Source: Streptomyces glaucescens (lineage in GTDB: Bacteria > Actinomycetota > Actinomycetes > Streptomycetales > Streptomycetaceae). From it: DNA of 64,000 nucleotides. Location of the stretch: positions 5,287,501 to 5,351,500 of the forward strand of contig NZ_CP009438.1 of NCBI RefSeq assembly GCF_000761215.1, given 5' to 3'. The translations under genes and the position numbers were made by a program. Shown in pieces: positions 35,406 to 45,346 of this stretch. Positions within the stretch are counted from its first letter, which is position 1, and every line of letters starts with the position of its first letter. The notes under the pieces are model-generated. The model had not been told where the DNA came from. It was given only the letters and a program-made list of their open reading frames with translations, and ran no database searches.

Positions 35406-36211
35406 CTGAGCGATCACGGCACCGGCCCCCTCACCATCGACGAGCCGGCCCGCGCCACCGGACTGACCGTGCGCACCATCCGCTACTGGTCCGACGAGGG
35501 CGTCCTCACCCCGGTGACCCGGTCGGCGGGCGGCCACCGGCTGTACGACGCCGGGTCCGCCCCGCGCCTCGAACTGATCCGCACCCTGCGCGACCTGGGC
35601 CTCGGCCTGGACGACGTACGCCGGGTGCCGGCCGGGGAACGGACGGTCGCGGAGGTGGCGGCGGCGCACGTGGCGGCCCTGGACGCGCGGATCAGGTCGC
35701 TGAAGGTGATCCGCGCGGTGCTGTCGACCGTGGCGCGACGTGGCTCCCACACCGGAGGAGACGGCCCTGATGAACGGGCTGGCACGGCTGTCGGCGGCGG
35801 AACGGCAGCGGATCGTGGACGAGTTCGTGACGGAGACGCTGCACGGGCTCGACGACGTCGACCCGGACTTCCGGGCGCAGATGCGGCGGGCCGTGGAGTT
35901 CGACGCGGCCGACCGGGACCCTGACGCGCCGCGCGGCCGCTCCCTGGGTTCGCCAGGCGCCTGGTGGAGCTGGTGGGCCCGGTCTGGCGGCGCGGTGTCG
36001 CCCCGGGGCGCCCGAGGCCGAGCAGGTGCTGCGGGAGCTGTTCGCCGACGCCGACCGCGGTGCCGTCCTGGAACGCATGACGGCCGGCTTCGACGACCGC
36101 GTCGCCCGCTGCCGGCACCTGCCGGCCGTCGTCGACCGGCAGGCCGCGCCGCCGCAGGCGGAGGACTTGGCCTGGGTGGTCGCCGCATTGCGCGCGAGGG
36201 CGGGCGGTTAA
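35406..36211 (+). pseudogene. MerR family transcriptional regulator, disrupted by three frameshifts
   Basis: Homologous sequence runs through three frames. Frame 1 (35406 to about 35745) encodes the MerR helix-turn-helix (ATGLTVRTIRYWSDEGVLTPV) and dimerisation helix. Frame 2 (about 35740-35935) encodes TPEETALMNGLARLSAAERQ and onward. Frame 1 resumes for FARRLVELVGPVWRRG (35950-35999), and frame 3 (36005-36211) gives PEAEQVLRELFADADRGAVL to the TAA. The shifts fit single-base changes at GC runs (an extra C near 35746, missing bases near 35940 and 36005). No ATG, GTG or TTG is found at the expected start; CTG at 35406 (before SDHGTG) is there instead. It is either a true pseudogene or the site of several sequencing errors. 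Confidence 0.8.
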
Positions 36212-36271
36212 TCTGACCTGCGTCAGTGCGACAGCACCACGCAGCAAGGTACGACGAAGAGGGGCGGATCG

Positions 36272-36484
36272 GTGGCCGACATCGAGGAAGCACGGAAGCA
36301 GTTCGAGCGGATCGACACGGACGGGGACGGCCAGATCACCGCAGCCGAGTTCAAGGCCGCCCTGGCGCAGGGCGGCGACTGGAACGTGACGGAGGCGGTC
36401 GCCGAGGCGATCATCGCCAGCCGTGACCTCAACGGCGACAAGCTGCTGTCGTTCGACGAGTTCTGGGCCCACCTGAACAAGTGA
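36272..36484 (+). CDS. Small EF-hand calcium-binding protein
   Basis: The product is 70 aa, entirely two EF-hands. Loop 1 at residues 15-26 (DTDGDGQITAAE) has a perfect 12-residue pattern with Asp at 1, 3 and 5 and Glu at 12. Loop 2 at residues 52-63 (DLNGDKLLSFDE) also fits. It is cytosolic, without a signal. Calmodulin-like proteins of this size are common in Streptomyces and are thought to buffer or sense calcium. The GTG start at 36272 has GAAGAGG upstream. Confidence 0.9.
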   Translation: MADIEEARKQFERIDTDGDGQITAAEFKAALAQGGDWNVTEAVAEAIIASRDLNGDKLLSFDEFWAHLNK

Positions 36485-36493
36485 CGCCTGCCG

Positions 36494-36537
36494 CCGGGGG
36501 CGTCCGCATCCCGACCCCGGGACGCGGGCGCCCCCGG
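36494..36537. terminator. Hairpin between convergent EF-hand and ABC ATPase genes
   Basis: CCGGGGGCG-t-CCGC pairs with GCGG-g-CGCCCCCGG (14 positions, one mismatch) around a 16-nt loop. It fills the 54-bp gap between two convergent genes and probably works in both directions. Confidence 0.65.
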
Positions 36538-36538
36538 G

Positions 36539-37375
36539 TCATGCCTGCCGCCTGATCCGCACGTTCCACCGGCCGTCGCGCCGCTCCAGGTCCAGCGGCA
36601 GGCCGAAGCACCTGCCGACCGTCTCGCCGGTGAGCACCTCCGTCACCGGCCCCGCGGCCAGCGCCCGCCCCTCCCGCAGCAGCAGCGCGTGCGTGGTACC
36701 CGGCGGCAGCTCCTCCAGATGATGCGTGACCAGGACCGTCGCCAGCGGGGGACGGTCCCGGCGCAGCTCGTCCAGCGCGCTGATCAGCCGCTCCCGGCCC
36801 GGCAGGTCGAGCCCGGTGGCGGGCTCGTCCAGCAGCAGCAACCGGGGCTCGGGCATCAGCGCCCGGGCGATCAGGGTCCGGCCGCGCTGCCCGTGCGAGA
36901 GGGTGGGCCAGCGGGCGTCCCGGTGGCCCTCCAGACCGAGCGTCCGGATGAGCCGGTCGGCGCGTTCCTCCTGCTCCGCGGTCGGACGCCACCGCGGCAC
37001 CGGCGCCACCGAACCGGTCACCCCGGTCAGGACGACGTCCCGCACCCGCAGCGGTTCGGCCAGCGGATGCCGGGGGTCGACATGGCCGACGTACGTCCGC
37101 AGTTCGCGTACGTCGACGCGGCCCAGCCGGCGGCCCAGCACCTCCACCGAGCCGTGGGTGGGGTGGATCCGGGCGCCGAGCAGCCCGAGCAGGGTGGACT
37201 TCCCGGCGCCGTTCGCGCCGAGCAGCGCCCAGTGCTCGCCCGCGCGGACGGTGAGGGACACGTCGTGCAGGATCGGCCGTCCGTCCCGCACCACGCGCAC
37301 GTCCGCGGCGCGCAGCACCTCCCTCGGACCGGGACGCCGCGGCCGCGACCGGGGGACGGGTGTGGTGGTGGTCAT
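36539..37375 (-). CDS. Orphan ABC transporter ATP-binding protein
   Basis: The product is 278 aa. Seen: Walker A LLGANGAGKSTLLG, Q-loop YVGHVDPRHPLAEPL, a variant signature LSHGQRGRTLIARAL, Walker B LLLLDEPATGLDL and H-loop TVLVTHHLEEL. The sequence resembles ModF/YlmA-type ATPases. No permease or binding-protein gene is adjacent, so the partner is elsewhere or it has a non-transport role. ATG 37375 gives MTTTTPVPRSRP; the ribosome binding site is weak. The upstream continuation of the frame is a shadow of the divergent reductase. Confidence 0.82.
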   Translation of the reverse strand: MTTTTPVPRSRPRRPGPREVLRAADVRVVRDGRPILHDVSLTVRAGEHWALLGANGAGKSTLLGLLGARIHPTHGSVEVLGRRLGRVDVRELRTYVGHVDPRHPLAEPLRVRDVVLTGVTGSVAPVPRWRPTAEQEERADRLIRTLGLEGHRDARWPTLSHGQRGRTLIARALMPEPRLLLLDEPATGLDLPGRERLISALDELRRDRPPLATVLVTHHLEELPPGTTHALLLREGRALAAGPVTEVLTGETVGRCFGLPLDLERRDGRWNVRIRRQA

Positions 37376-37744
37376 CGTCTGCTGGTGGCCTTCGACTCGG
37401 TCGGGCGGTGACCGGCGGCAACCCGGCCCGCGGCGGGGTGCCGGTCGCGTCAGGCCCCGCCGCGGCAGCCGGGCAGCAGGGGACCGCACCGCGTCATGCC
37501 GGGTAGGCAACCACTGCGCCGCCCGCTCGCGCAAGGGAGATCCTCGCCGCGGCCCGGACCGCTCCCGTCCGCCCGGCGGGGGTCCCGCCACGGGACGGGA
37601 CCCGCGTGCGGCCCGTGCCGGGCCGGTTCCCGCGCGGCCCGTCACCCGTTCGCCGCACCTGCCGGAATAGCCCGCCCGCCACCGCAGTTGTCGCTCCTCG
37701 CACGACGCGACTGGTCCAGCAACAACGACTCGGAAAGGCCGGCC
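37376..37744. other. Divergent intergenic region, ABC ATPase / reductase
   Basis: 369 bp of GC-rich DNA. The only clear signal is the sigma-R-type promoter at 37664-37690 for the reductase gene. GGGTCCCG / CGGGACCC-like inverted sequence lies around 37583-37605. No gene is supported. Confidence 0.6.
37664..37690 (+). promoter_or_regulatory. Sigma-R-type promoter of the reductase gene
   Basis: GGAAT (37664-37668), exactly 18 bp, then GTTG (37687-37690). This matches the Streptomyces sigma-R consensus GGAAT-N18-GTT used under disulfide stress. The transcript would begin about 50 bp before the ATG at 37745. Confidence 0.6.
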
Positions 37745-38407
37745 ATGCAGATCGGCATCATCGGCGCGGGCAACATCGGCGGCAACCTCACCCGGCGGCT
37801 CACCGCCCTCGGCCACAAGGTCTCGGTGGCGAACTCCCGTGGGCCGCACACCCTCACGGCGCTCGCGGAGGAGACCGGGGCGACAGCCGTCCCGGTGGCG
37901 GAGGCGGCGCGCGACGCCGAGATCGTCGTCGTCGCGATCCCGGTGAAGGCGGTGCCGGACCTGCCGGCGGGCCTGCTCGACGCGGCGGCCGACGGGGTCG
38001 CCGTCATCGACACCGGCAACTACTACCCGCGCGAGCGCGACGGCCGGATCGCGGAGATCGAGGACGAGGGCATCACGGAGAGCCGCTGGACGCAGCGCCG
38101 GCTCGGCCACCCCGTGATCAAGGCTTTCAACGGAACCTACGCGCAGGACCTCCTCGACCGCGGGCGCCCGGCCGGCGACCCGGAGCGGATCGCCGTCCCG
38201 GTCGCCGGTGACGACGAGGAGGCCAAGCGGAAGGTCCGGGCGCTGATCGACGAACTCGGCTTCGACACGGTCGACGCGGGCGGCCTCGACGACTCCTGGC
38301 GCCAGCAGCCCGGCACTCCGGTGTACGGACTGCGCGCCGGAGCGGACGGCGTCACCCAGGCGCTCGCGGAGGCCTCGCCGGAACGCGCGCCGGAGTTCCG
38401 CGGCTGA
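37745..38407 (+). CDS. NADPH-dependent F420 reductase-like oxidoreductase
   Basis: The product is 220 aa. Seen: an N-terminal Rossmann motif GIIGAGNIGGNLTRRL, VSVANSRGPHTL (NADP phosphate pocket), VVVAIPVKAVPDLP and HPVIKAFNGTYAQDLL. This is the Fno/YqcI-like layout named NADP oxidoreductase, coenzyme F420-dependent. F420 use is not certain; relatives act on other substrates. ATG 37745 has GGAAAGG upstream. The sigma-R-type promoter suggests a role in redox stress. Confidence 0.83.
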   Translation: MQIGIIGAGNIGGNLTRRLTALGHKVSVANSRGPHTLTALAEETGATAVPVAEAARDAEIVVVAIPVKAVPDLPAGLLDAAADGVAVIDTGNYYPRERDGRIAEIEDEGITESRWTQRRLGHPVIKAFNGTYAQDLLDRGRPAGDPERIAVPVAGDDEEAKRKVRALIDELGFDTVDAGGLDDSWRQQPGTPVYGLRAGADGVTQALAEASPERAPEFRG

Positions 38408-38420
38408 CTGCCGCGCCGGC

Positions 38421-38963
38421 TCAGACGACGTCCAGCGGGGTGTGCGGCCCCTCCGGCAGTTCGACCCGCACCGGGTCCCCGGGCCGCACCACGCCGCCGG
38501 TCAGCACGACGCTCATGATGCCGGCCCGGCGCCACACCTCCCCGTCGGCGTCCCGCCCGACGAGCTGCTTCATCAGCCCGTCCCTGAGCCCGTCGATCTG
38601 CGCGCACGGATTGCGCAGCCCGGTCACCTCGACGACGGCCTCGTCCCCGAGGTGCAGCAGGGTGCCCCGGGGCAGGCCCAGCAGATCGATGCCGCGCGTG
38701 GTGACGTTCTCCCCGAGCTGGCCGGCGGAGACCTCGAACCCGGCCGCGCGGACCTCGTCGAACAGCTCCTGGTGGATCAGGTGCACCTGGCGCAGGTTGG
38801 GCTGCGACGGGTCCCGCTCCATGCGGCTGCGGTGCTTCACGGTCTTCCCGGCGTGCACGTCCCCCTCGACGCCGAGCCCGGCGACGAGCGTGATGCTCTC
38901 GCGGTTCGGCTTGGAGAAGGAGTACGTCTCGTTGCTGCTGACCGCAGCGATCATCCCACCCAT
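38421..38963 (-). CDS. MOSC domain-containing protein
   Basis: The product is 180 aa. Seen: the MOSC layout with VAGLGVEGDVHAGKTVKHRS, QVHLIHQELFDEV, AGQLGENVTTRGIDLLGLPRGT and a conserved Cys in VTGLRNPCAQIDGL. MOSC domains bind a sulfur-linked molybdenum or related group; stand-alone versions like this (YiiM type) are linked to N-hydroxylated compound metabolism. Start 38963 (MGGMIAAV) or 38954; neither has a clear site. Convergent with the reductase gene. Confidence 0.85.
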   Translation of the reverse strand: MGGMIAAVSSNETYSFSKPNRESITLVAGLGVEGDVHAGKTVKHRSRMERDPSQPNLRQVHLIHQELFDEVRAAGFEVSAGQLGENVTTRGIDLLGLPRGTLLHLGDEAVVEVTGLRNPCAQIDGLRDGLMKQLVGRDADGEVWRRAGIMSVVLTGGVVRPGDPVRVELPEGPHTPLDVV

Positions 38964-39006
38964 GGGGGAGAGCGTAGCGCCGTCCGGGGGGCGCGTCCCG
39001 GGGCCG

Positions 39007-40374
<1,368 letters not shown>

Positions 40375-40437
40375 GTCAGACTCCTCAGATGCGGGTGGTG
40401 GCGGGGCACCCGGTGGGGTGCCCCGCGCGGGGTGGTG

Positions 40438-41700
40438 CTACTTGCCGACGCTCGGGTAGAGCGGGTGCTTGTCCGCCAGGGCGGTGACCCTGGACTTCAG
40501 CGCCTCGACGTCGCAGGACGGCTTCAGCGCCTCCGCGATCACGTCCGCGACCTCGCGGAAGTCCTCGGCCGTGAAGCCGCGGGTGGCGAGGGCGGGCGTG
40601 CCGATCCGCAGACCGGACGTCACCATCGGCGGCCGCGGGTCGTTGGGGACCGCGTTGCGGTTGACGGTGATGCCCACCTCGTGGAGGCGGTCCTCGGCCT
40701 GCTGGCCGTCCAGCTCGGAGTCGCGCAGGTCGACCAGGACGAGGTGGACGTCGGTGCCGCCGCTGAGGACGTTGATCCCGGCCGCGCGGGCGTCCGGCGC
40801 GGTCAGCCGCTCGGCGAGGATCTGCGCGCCTTCCACTGTACGGCGCTGGCGCTCCTTGAACTCCTCCGAGGCCGCGATCTTGAAGGAGACCGCCTTGGCC
40901 GCGATCACGTGCTCCAGGGGGCCGCCCTGGAAGCCCGGGAAGACGGACGAGTTCAGCTTCTTGCCGAGCTCCTGCCGGGCCAGGATGATGCCGCCGCGCG
41001 GCCCGCCCAGCGTCTTGTGGGTGGTGGAGGTCACCACGTCGGCGTACTCCACCGGGTTGGGGTGGAGACCGGCCGCGACCAGGCCCGCGAAGTGCGCCAT
41101 GTCGACCCACAGGTACGCCCCGACCTCGTCGGCGATCCGGCGGAACGCCGCGAAGTCCAGCTGCCGGGGGTAGGCCGACCAGCCGGCGATGATCACCTTG
41201 GGGCGGTGCTCCTTGGCGAGCCGCTCGACCTCGGCCATGTCGACCAGTCCGGCCTCGTCGACGTGGTAGGCGACCACGTCGAACTGCTTGCCGGAGAAGT
41301 TCAGCCGCATGCCGTGGGTGAGGTGGCCGCCGTGCGCCAGGTCCAGGCCGAGGATGGTGTCGCCCGGCTGGGCCATGGCGAACAGCGCGGCCTGGTTGGC
41401 GGAGGCGCCCGAGTGCGGCTGCACGTTGGCGTACTCGGCGCCGAACAGCTCCTTGACCCGCTCGATCGCGATCCGCTCGGTGACGTCGACGTGCTCGCAG
41501 CCGCCGTAGTAGCGGCGGCCCGGGTAGCCCTCGGCGTACTTGTTGGTCAGGACCGAGCCCTGCGCCTCCATGACCGCCAGCGGGGCGAAGTTCTCGGAGG
41601 CGATCATCTCCAGCGTGGACTGCTGGCGGCGCAGCTCGGCGTCGACCGCGGCGGCGACGTCCGGGTCCAGCTCGTGCAGGGGCGTGTTCAGGACAGTCAT
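40438..41700 (-). CDS. glyA: Serine hydroxymethyltransferase
   Basis: The product is 420 aa. It interconverts serine and glycine with tetrahydrofolate, using PLP. Seen: LEMIASENFAPLAVMEAQGS, NKYAEGYPGRRYYGGCEHVD, the PLP lysine in VVTSTTHKTLGGPRGG and LRIGTPALATRGFTAEDF. ATG 41700 follows AGGAGC. It lies 12 bp behind gcvH in the riboswitch-controlled operon. Being in a glycine-induced operon, it is probably the copy dedicated to glycine use; a second copy elsewhere may serve biosynthesis. Confidence 0.95.
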   Translation of the reverse strand: MTVLNTPLHELDPDVAAAVDAELRRQQSTLEMIASENFAPLAVMEAQGSVLTNKYAEGYPGRRYYGGCEHVDVTERIAIERVKELFGAEYANVQPHSGASANQAALFAMAQPGDTILGLDLAHGGHLTHGMRLNFSGKQFDVVAYHVDEAGLVDMAEVERLAKEHRPKVIIAGWSAYPRQLDFAAFRRIADEVGAYLWVDMAHFAGLVAAGLHPNPVEYADVVTSTTHKTLGGPRGGIILARQELGKKLNSSVFPGFQGGPLEHVIAAKAVSFKIAASEEFKERQRRTVEGAQILAERLTAPDARAAGINVLSGGTDVHLVLVDLRDSELDGQQAEDRLHEVGITVNRNAVPNDPRPPMVTSGLRIGTPALATRGFTAEDFREVADVIAEALKPSCDVEALKSRVTALADKHPLYPSVGK

Positions 41701-41712
41701 CGGTGCGGGCTC

Positions 41713-42090
41713 CTAGCCGGCGGTGTGGGCGGCGTACTCGTCGGCGGAGAGCAGGTCGGCCGGCTCCTCGGCGATCCGCACCTTGAACAGCCAGCCGCCC
41801 TCGAAGGGCGCGGAGTTCACCAGCGACGGGTCGTTGACGACGTCCTCGTTGATCTCGACGACCTCACCGGAGACCGGGGAGTACAGGTCGCTGACGGACT
41901 TGGTGGACTCCAGCTCGCCGCAGGTCTCGCCCGCGGCCACCTCGGAGCCCACGTCGGGGAGCTGGGCGTAGACGACGTCGCCGAGCGCGTTGGCCGCGAA
42001 CTCGGTGATGCCGACCGTCGCGACGCCGTCCTCGGCGGCCGACAGCCACTCGTGCTCCTTGCTGTAGCGCAGCTGCTGGGGGTTGCTCAT
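41713..42090 (-). CDS. gcvH: Glycine cleavage system H protein
   Basis: The product is 125 aa. It carries the aminomethyl group on lipoyl-lysine between the P, T and L proteins. Seen: YSKEHEWLSAAEDGVATVGI, GDVVYAQLPDVGSEVAAGE and the lipoylation site ELESTKSVSDLYSPVSGEV. The length is standard. ATG at 42090. It lies 135 bp after gcvT. Confidence 0.96.
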   Translation of the reverse strand: MSNPQQLRYSKEHEWLSAAEDGVATVGITEFAANALGDVVYAQLPDVGSEVAAGETCGELESTKSVSDLYSPVSGEVVEINEDVVNDPSLVNSAPFEGGWLFKVRIAEEPADLLSADEYAAHTAG

Positions 42091-42225
42091 GGCCTGAATT
42101 CTCCTGTACGCGGGGGAGTGGTGATGAATGGGGGACTGCCATGACCGGGCGTGAGCAGCGCGAATGTGCGCCGTCTCACGTCACGGCCGAGCGCGGCGGT
42201 CGTGGGCGGAGGCCGCGCGCGGGGA

Positions 42226-43344
42226 CTACTTCCGGCGCTTGTAGAAGGGGAGCGCCACGACCTCGTACGGCTCGTGGGTGCCCCGGATGTCCACGCCGAC
42301 GCCGGGCGTGCCGGGCGCCGCGTGCGCGGCGTCGACGTAGGCCATGGCGATCGGCTTGCCCAGGGTCGGGGACGGCGCCCCGGAGGTGACCTCGCCGATC
42401 ACCTGGCCGCCGGCGACCACCGGGTACCCGGCGCGCGGCACGCGGCGGCCCTCGGCGACCAGCCCGACCAGGACGCGCGGCGGGTTCTGCGCGGCGCGCT
42501 CGGCGGCCTCGGCGAGCGCGGCCCGGCCCACGAAGTCGCCCTCCTTCTCGAACTTCACCACCCGGCCGAGCCCCGCGTCGAACGGGGTCAGCGAGGTCGA
42601 CAGCTCGTGCCCGTACAGCGGCATGCCCGCCTCCAGGCGCAGCGTGTCGCGGCAGGACAGCCCGCACGGGACCAGGCCCACGCCCTCGCCGGCCTTGGCC
42701 AGCGCCTGCCACAGCTCGACCGCGTGCTCCGGCTTCACGAACAGCTCGAAGCCGTCCTCGCCGGTGTAGCCGGTGCGGGCGATCAGCGCGGGGACGCCGG
42801 CGACGGTGCCGGGCAGCCCGGCGTAGTACTTCAGGCCCTCCAGGTCGGCGTCGGTCAGCGACGCGAGGATCCCGGGGGACTCCGGCCCCTGCACGGCGAT
42901 CAGCGCGTACGCGTCCCGGTCGTCGCGCACCTCGGCGTCGAAACCGGCCGCCCGCTCGGTCAGCGCGTCCAGCACCACCTGGGCGTTGGAGGCGTTGGCG
43001 ACGACCAGGAACTCGCTCTCCGCGAGGCGGTAGACGATCAGGTCGTCGAGGATGCCGCCGTCCTCCCGGCAGATCATCGTGTAGCGGGCGCGGCCCACGC
43101 CGACGGAGGCGATGTTGCCGACCAGCGCGTGGTTCAGCAGGTCGGCGGCGCGCGGGCCGGTGACCGTGATCTCGCCCATGTGCGAGAGGTCGAAGAGGCC
43201 GGCCTTCGTGCGCACGGCGTTGTGCTCGTCGCGCTCGGAGCCGTAGCGCAGCGGCATGTCCCAGCCGGCGAAGTCGGTCATCGTCGCACCGAGCGACCGA
43301 TGCAGGGCATCGAGGGCGGTGTGACGGAGTGCGGAACTGCTCAT
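42226..43344 (-). CDS. gcvT: Glycine cleavage system aminomethyltransferase (T protein)
   Basis: The product is 372 aa. It releases ammonia and transfers the methylene group to tetrahydrofolate. Seen: MTDFAGWDMPLRYGSERDEH, GLFDLSHMGEITVTGPRA, ILDDLIVYRLAESEFLVVANA, IARTGYTGEDGFELFV and CGLSCRDTLRLEAGMPLYGHEL. ATG 43344 lies 55 nt downstream of the glycine riboswitch; the frame stays open back into the riboswitch, which is not coding. It is the first gene of the operon. No P-protein gene lies in this window. Confidence 0.95.
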   Translation of the reverse strand: MSSSALRHTALDALHRSLGATMTDFAGWDMPLRYGSERDEHNAVRTKAGLFDLSHMGEITVTGPRAADLLNHALVGNIASVGVGRARYTMICREDGGILDDLIVYRLAESEFLVVANASNAQVVLDALTERAAGFDAEVRDDRDAYALIAVQGPESPGILASLTDADLEGLKYYAGLPGTVAGVPALIARTGYTGEDGFELFVKPEHAVELWQALAKAGEGVGLVPCGLSCRDTLRLEAGMPLYGHELSTSLTPFDAGLGRVVKFEKEGDFVGRAALAEAAERAAQNPPRVLVGLVAEGRRVPRAGYPVVAGGQVIGEVTSGAPSPTLGKPIAMAYVDAAHAAPGTPGVGVDIRGTHEPYEVVALPFYKRRK

Positions 43345-43399
43345 CGGTCGGTCGTCTCCCAGGGCGTGCACGCGAGAACGGGCGAGGAAAGGTCCTCCC

Positions 43400-43601
43400 C
43401 ATCTGTCATCGGAACCTGAGAGGTTCGCCATGACCCCTGCGATGGGTAGTCACGGCTTGCACCTTGGGTGGAGCCGCTGCGCGAGCGGCCCGCTTTTCAG
43501 ATGTGCCTCGCCCGCGCGGTAACGGGGCCTGAGAGATTCAAGGGAGGGACTTGCTCCTTCGGCGCCCCGGCGACACGGTGGCCGGGGACTCTCCCGCGCG
43601 G
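43400..43601 (-). promoter_or_regulatory. Tandem glycine riboswitch in the gcvT leader
   Basis: Two aptamers read toward gcvT. Aptamer 1 (43601-43512) is closed by CCGCGCGG / CCGCGCGG and has CGGGAGAG, GCGCCGAAGGAGCAA and AATCTCTCAGGCCCC. Aptamer 2 (43503-43400) is closed by CATCTG / CAGATG and has CACCCAAGGTGCAAGCC and AACCTCTCAGGTTCCGATGA. The order, conserved cores and short linker match the cooperative or dimeric glycine riboswitch class known from Bacillus, Vibrio and Streptomyces gcv operons, where glycine raises expression. A TTGCACG / AATGAT-like promoter lies upstream around 43630-43660. Confidence 0.93.
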
Positions 43602-43786
43602 ATTCAAACGGCCGGTATGCAGTTGGCGCGCACATCATTGCACGCCGTGCCGGATCGCGGCAGGCCGCGATCTGTGACCGGGCTGTGGCGCTGCGGATAC
43701 GAAAACACGAGACACCGCGTATTACCGTCTCTTTACACTCAACGGGGATGGGAACTCGTGAACCGCCCCAGGGGAGGACGATCACG

Positions 43787-44458
43787 GTGAACAGGACCAC
43801 GGCGTACGCGACCACCACCGGCATCGCGGCGCCCCGGCGGCCGGCCCTGCCGGCCGGGGAGGCGTCCGCCCCGCTGCCGTCCCCCGTCGTCCGCGACCTG
43901 CGCGAACGCTCCGGCCGCAGCCCGCACGCCCTGCTCTTCGGCCCCCGCGACCTCGCCGTCGTCACGGGCCTGCCCGGCAGCGGCAAGTCGACGCTGATGC
44001 GCCGCGCGGTGCGCGACGCCCGGCGCGTCGACTCCCAGGACACCCGGGACCGCTGGGAGCGCCGGGTGCCCCGCTTCCTGCCGTACGCGGTCTACCGCCC
44101 CCTGGTCCGCCTCGCGCACTACGCCGGGCTGCGCCGGGCCCTGCGCACCGGGGGAGGCGTCGTCGTCCACGACTGCGGCACCCAGGCCTGGGTGCGCCGG
44201 TGGCTGGCCCGCGAGGCCCGCCGCCGCGGCGGCACCCTGCACCTGCTGCTGCTCGACGTCACCCCCGAGCAGGCCCTGGCCGGCCAGCGCGCCCGCGGCC
44301 GCGGCGTCTCGCGGTACGCGTTCCTGCGCCACCGTGCCGCCGCGACCCGCCTGCTGCGCGCCGCCGAGCGCGGCGACCTGCCCCGCGGCTGCGGCTCGGC
44401 GGTCCTGCTGGACCGCGACGCGGCGGACGCCCTGCAGCGCATCGGGTTCACCGGATGA
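43787..44458 (+). CDS. P-loop kinase-like AAA family ATPase
   Basis: The product is 223 aa. Seen: Walker A VVTGLPGSGKSTLMRRA at about 61-76, a segment DSQDTRDRWERRVPRFLPYAVYRPLVRLAHYAGLRRAL, VVVHDCGTQAWVRRWLAREA (Walker B-like DCG), LLLLDVTPEQALAGQRARGRGVS (lid) and a terminal Asp/Leu-rich helix. This is the layout of small-molecule kinases of the zeta-toxin/gluconate kinase type. Substrate unknown; no antitoxin-like partner is adjacent. GTG 43787 has GGGGAGG eight bases upstream. Divergent from the gcv operon; it may be grouped with the SseB genes that follow. Confidence 0.78.
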   Translation: MNRTTAYATTTGIAAPRRPALPAGEASAPLPSPVVRDLRERSGRSPHALLFGPRDLAVVTGLPGSGKSTLMRRAVRDARRVDSQDTRDRWERRVPRFLPYAVYRPLVRLAHYAGLRRALRTGGGVVVHDCGTQAWVRRWLAREARRRGGTLHLLLLDVTPEQALAGQRARGRGVSRYAFLRHRAAATRLLRAAERGDLPRGCGSAVLLDRDAADALQRIGFTG

Positions 44459-44569
44459 GGCCCGCGGCGGCGCACCGGCCGAGGGCCCGCCCGCCTCGCG
44501 GACGGCGCGCCGCGGGCACCCGCTAGCCTGAGCGGGCACACGCAGTGGTTCGACGCAGGCGGTAGGCAG

Positions 44570-45346
44570 ATGGACTTCCCGGGGGACTTCTCCGCACACC
44601 CCCAGCCGCACGGCGGCTGGCCCGGCAACGAGCTGGAGGAGGTGCTGTCCGCGTCCCTCGGCGCGGGACCCTCGGCCGCGGGGCGCGTCCTGGAGGTGCT
44701 CGGCCGCAGCTTCCTCTGGGTGCCGCTGCCGAACGGCGGCGGACCGGACAGCGCTGCCCTGGACCTGCCCGGCATGGAGATCGACGGCCAGGCCTACGTC
44801 CCGGTGTTCAGCTCCGAGGAACAGCTCCGCCAGGCCGCCGGCGCCCACATGTCGTACACCATCGCGCCCGCCGTCGAGTTCGCCCGCGGCCTGCCCCCGC
44901 AGGCGGGCATCGCCCTCAACCCCGGCGGTGTCGTCGGGATCCCGCTGCCCCCGCCCGCCGTCGCGGAACTCTGCCGGACCGGCCGCACCCCGCTCGACGG
45001 CCCGGGCACCGGCGGCCGGGTCCGCCTCTTCGAACCGGACTGGCAGGACGACCCCGTCGACTTCCTCTCCGCCGCCTCCGCCCAGTTCGACGGCACCGGG
45101 GTCGTCCTGACGGCCCGCCGCTGCCTGGCCGCCGTCGAGACCGCCGACCCCGTCATGTTCGTCGGCGTCGAACTCTCCCACTGGGAGGGCGACGCCCGCG
45201 TCGCGCCCCTGGACGCCCTGGGCCGCGCCCTCGGCACGGCACCGGTCAGATGGCCCGTCAACCTCGTCCTCCTGGACGTGGCGGAGGACCCGGTGGGCCA
45301 CTGGATGCGCGAGAGGGTGCGGCCCTTCTACACGCGCGCCGGCTGA
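44570..45346 (+). CDS. SseB-like (enhanced serine sensitivity) protein, copy 1
   Basis: The product is 258 aa. Seen: an N-terminal SseB domain (ELEEVLSASLGAGPSAAGRVLEVL, SFLWVPLP, FSSEEQLRQA, IALNPGGVVGIPLPPPAV) and an SseB C-terminal domain (FVGVELSHWE to VGHWMRERVRPFYTR). E. coli sseB causes serine sensitivity when overexpressed; its biochemistry is unclear. The position about 1.2 kb from the glycine/serine operon is suggestive. A TAGCCT -10 box lies about 41 nt before the ATG. The predicted protein is cytosolic. Confidence 0.82.
   Translation: MDFPGDFSAHPQPHGGWPGNELEEVLSASLGAGPSAAGRVLEVLGRSFLWVPLPNGGGPDSAALDLPGMEIDGQAYVPVFSSEEQLRQAAGAHMSYTIAPAVEFARGLPPQAGIALNPGGVVGIPLPPPAVAELCRTGRTPLDGPGTGGRVRLFEPDWQDDPVDFLSAASAQFDGTGVVLTARRCLAAVETADPVMFVGVELSHWEGDARVAPLDALGRALGTAPVRWPVNLVLLDVAEDPVGHWMRERVRPFYTRAG

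Noticed and set aside
43345..43431. N-terminal extension of gcvT
   Set aside because: The extra codons translate part of the glycine riboswitch; homologues begin at the ATG at 43344.
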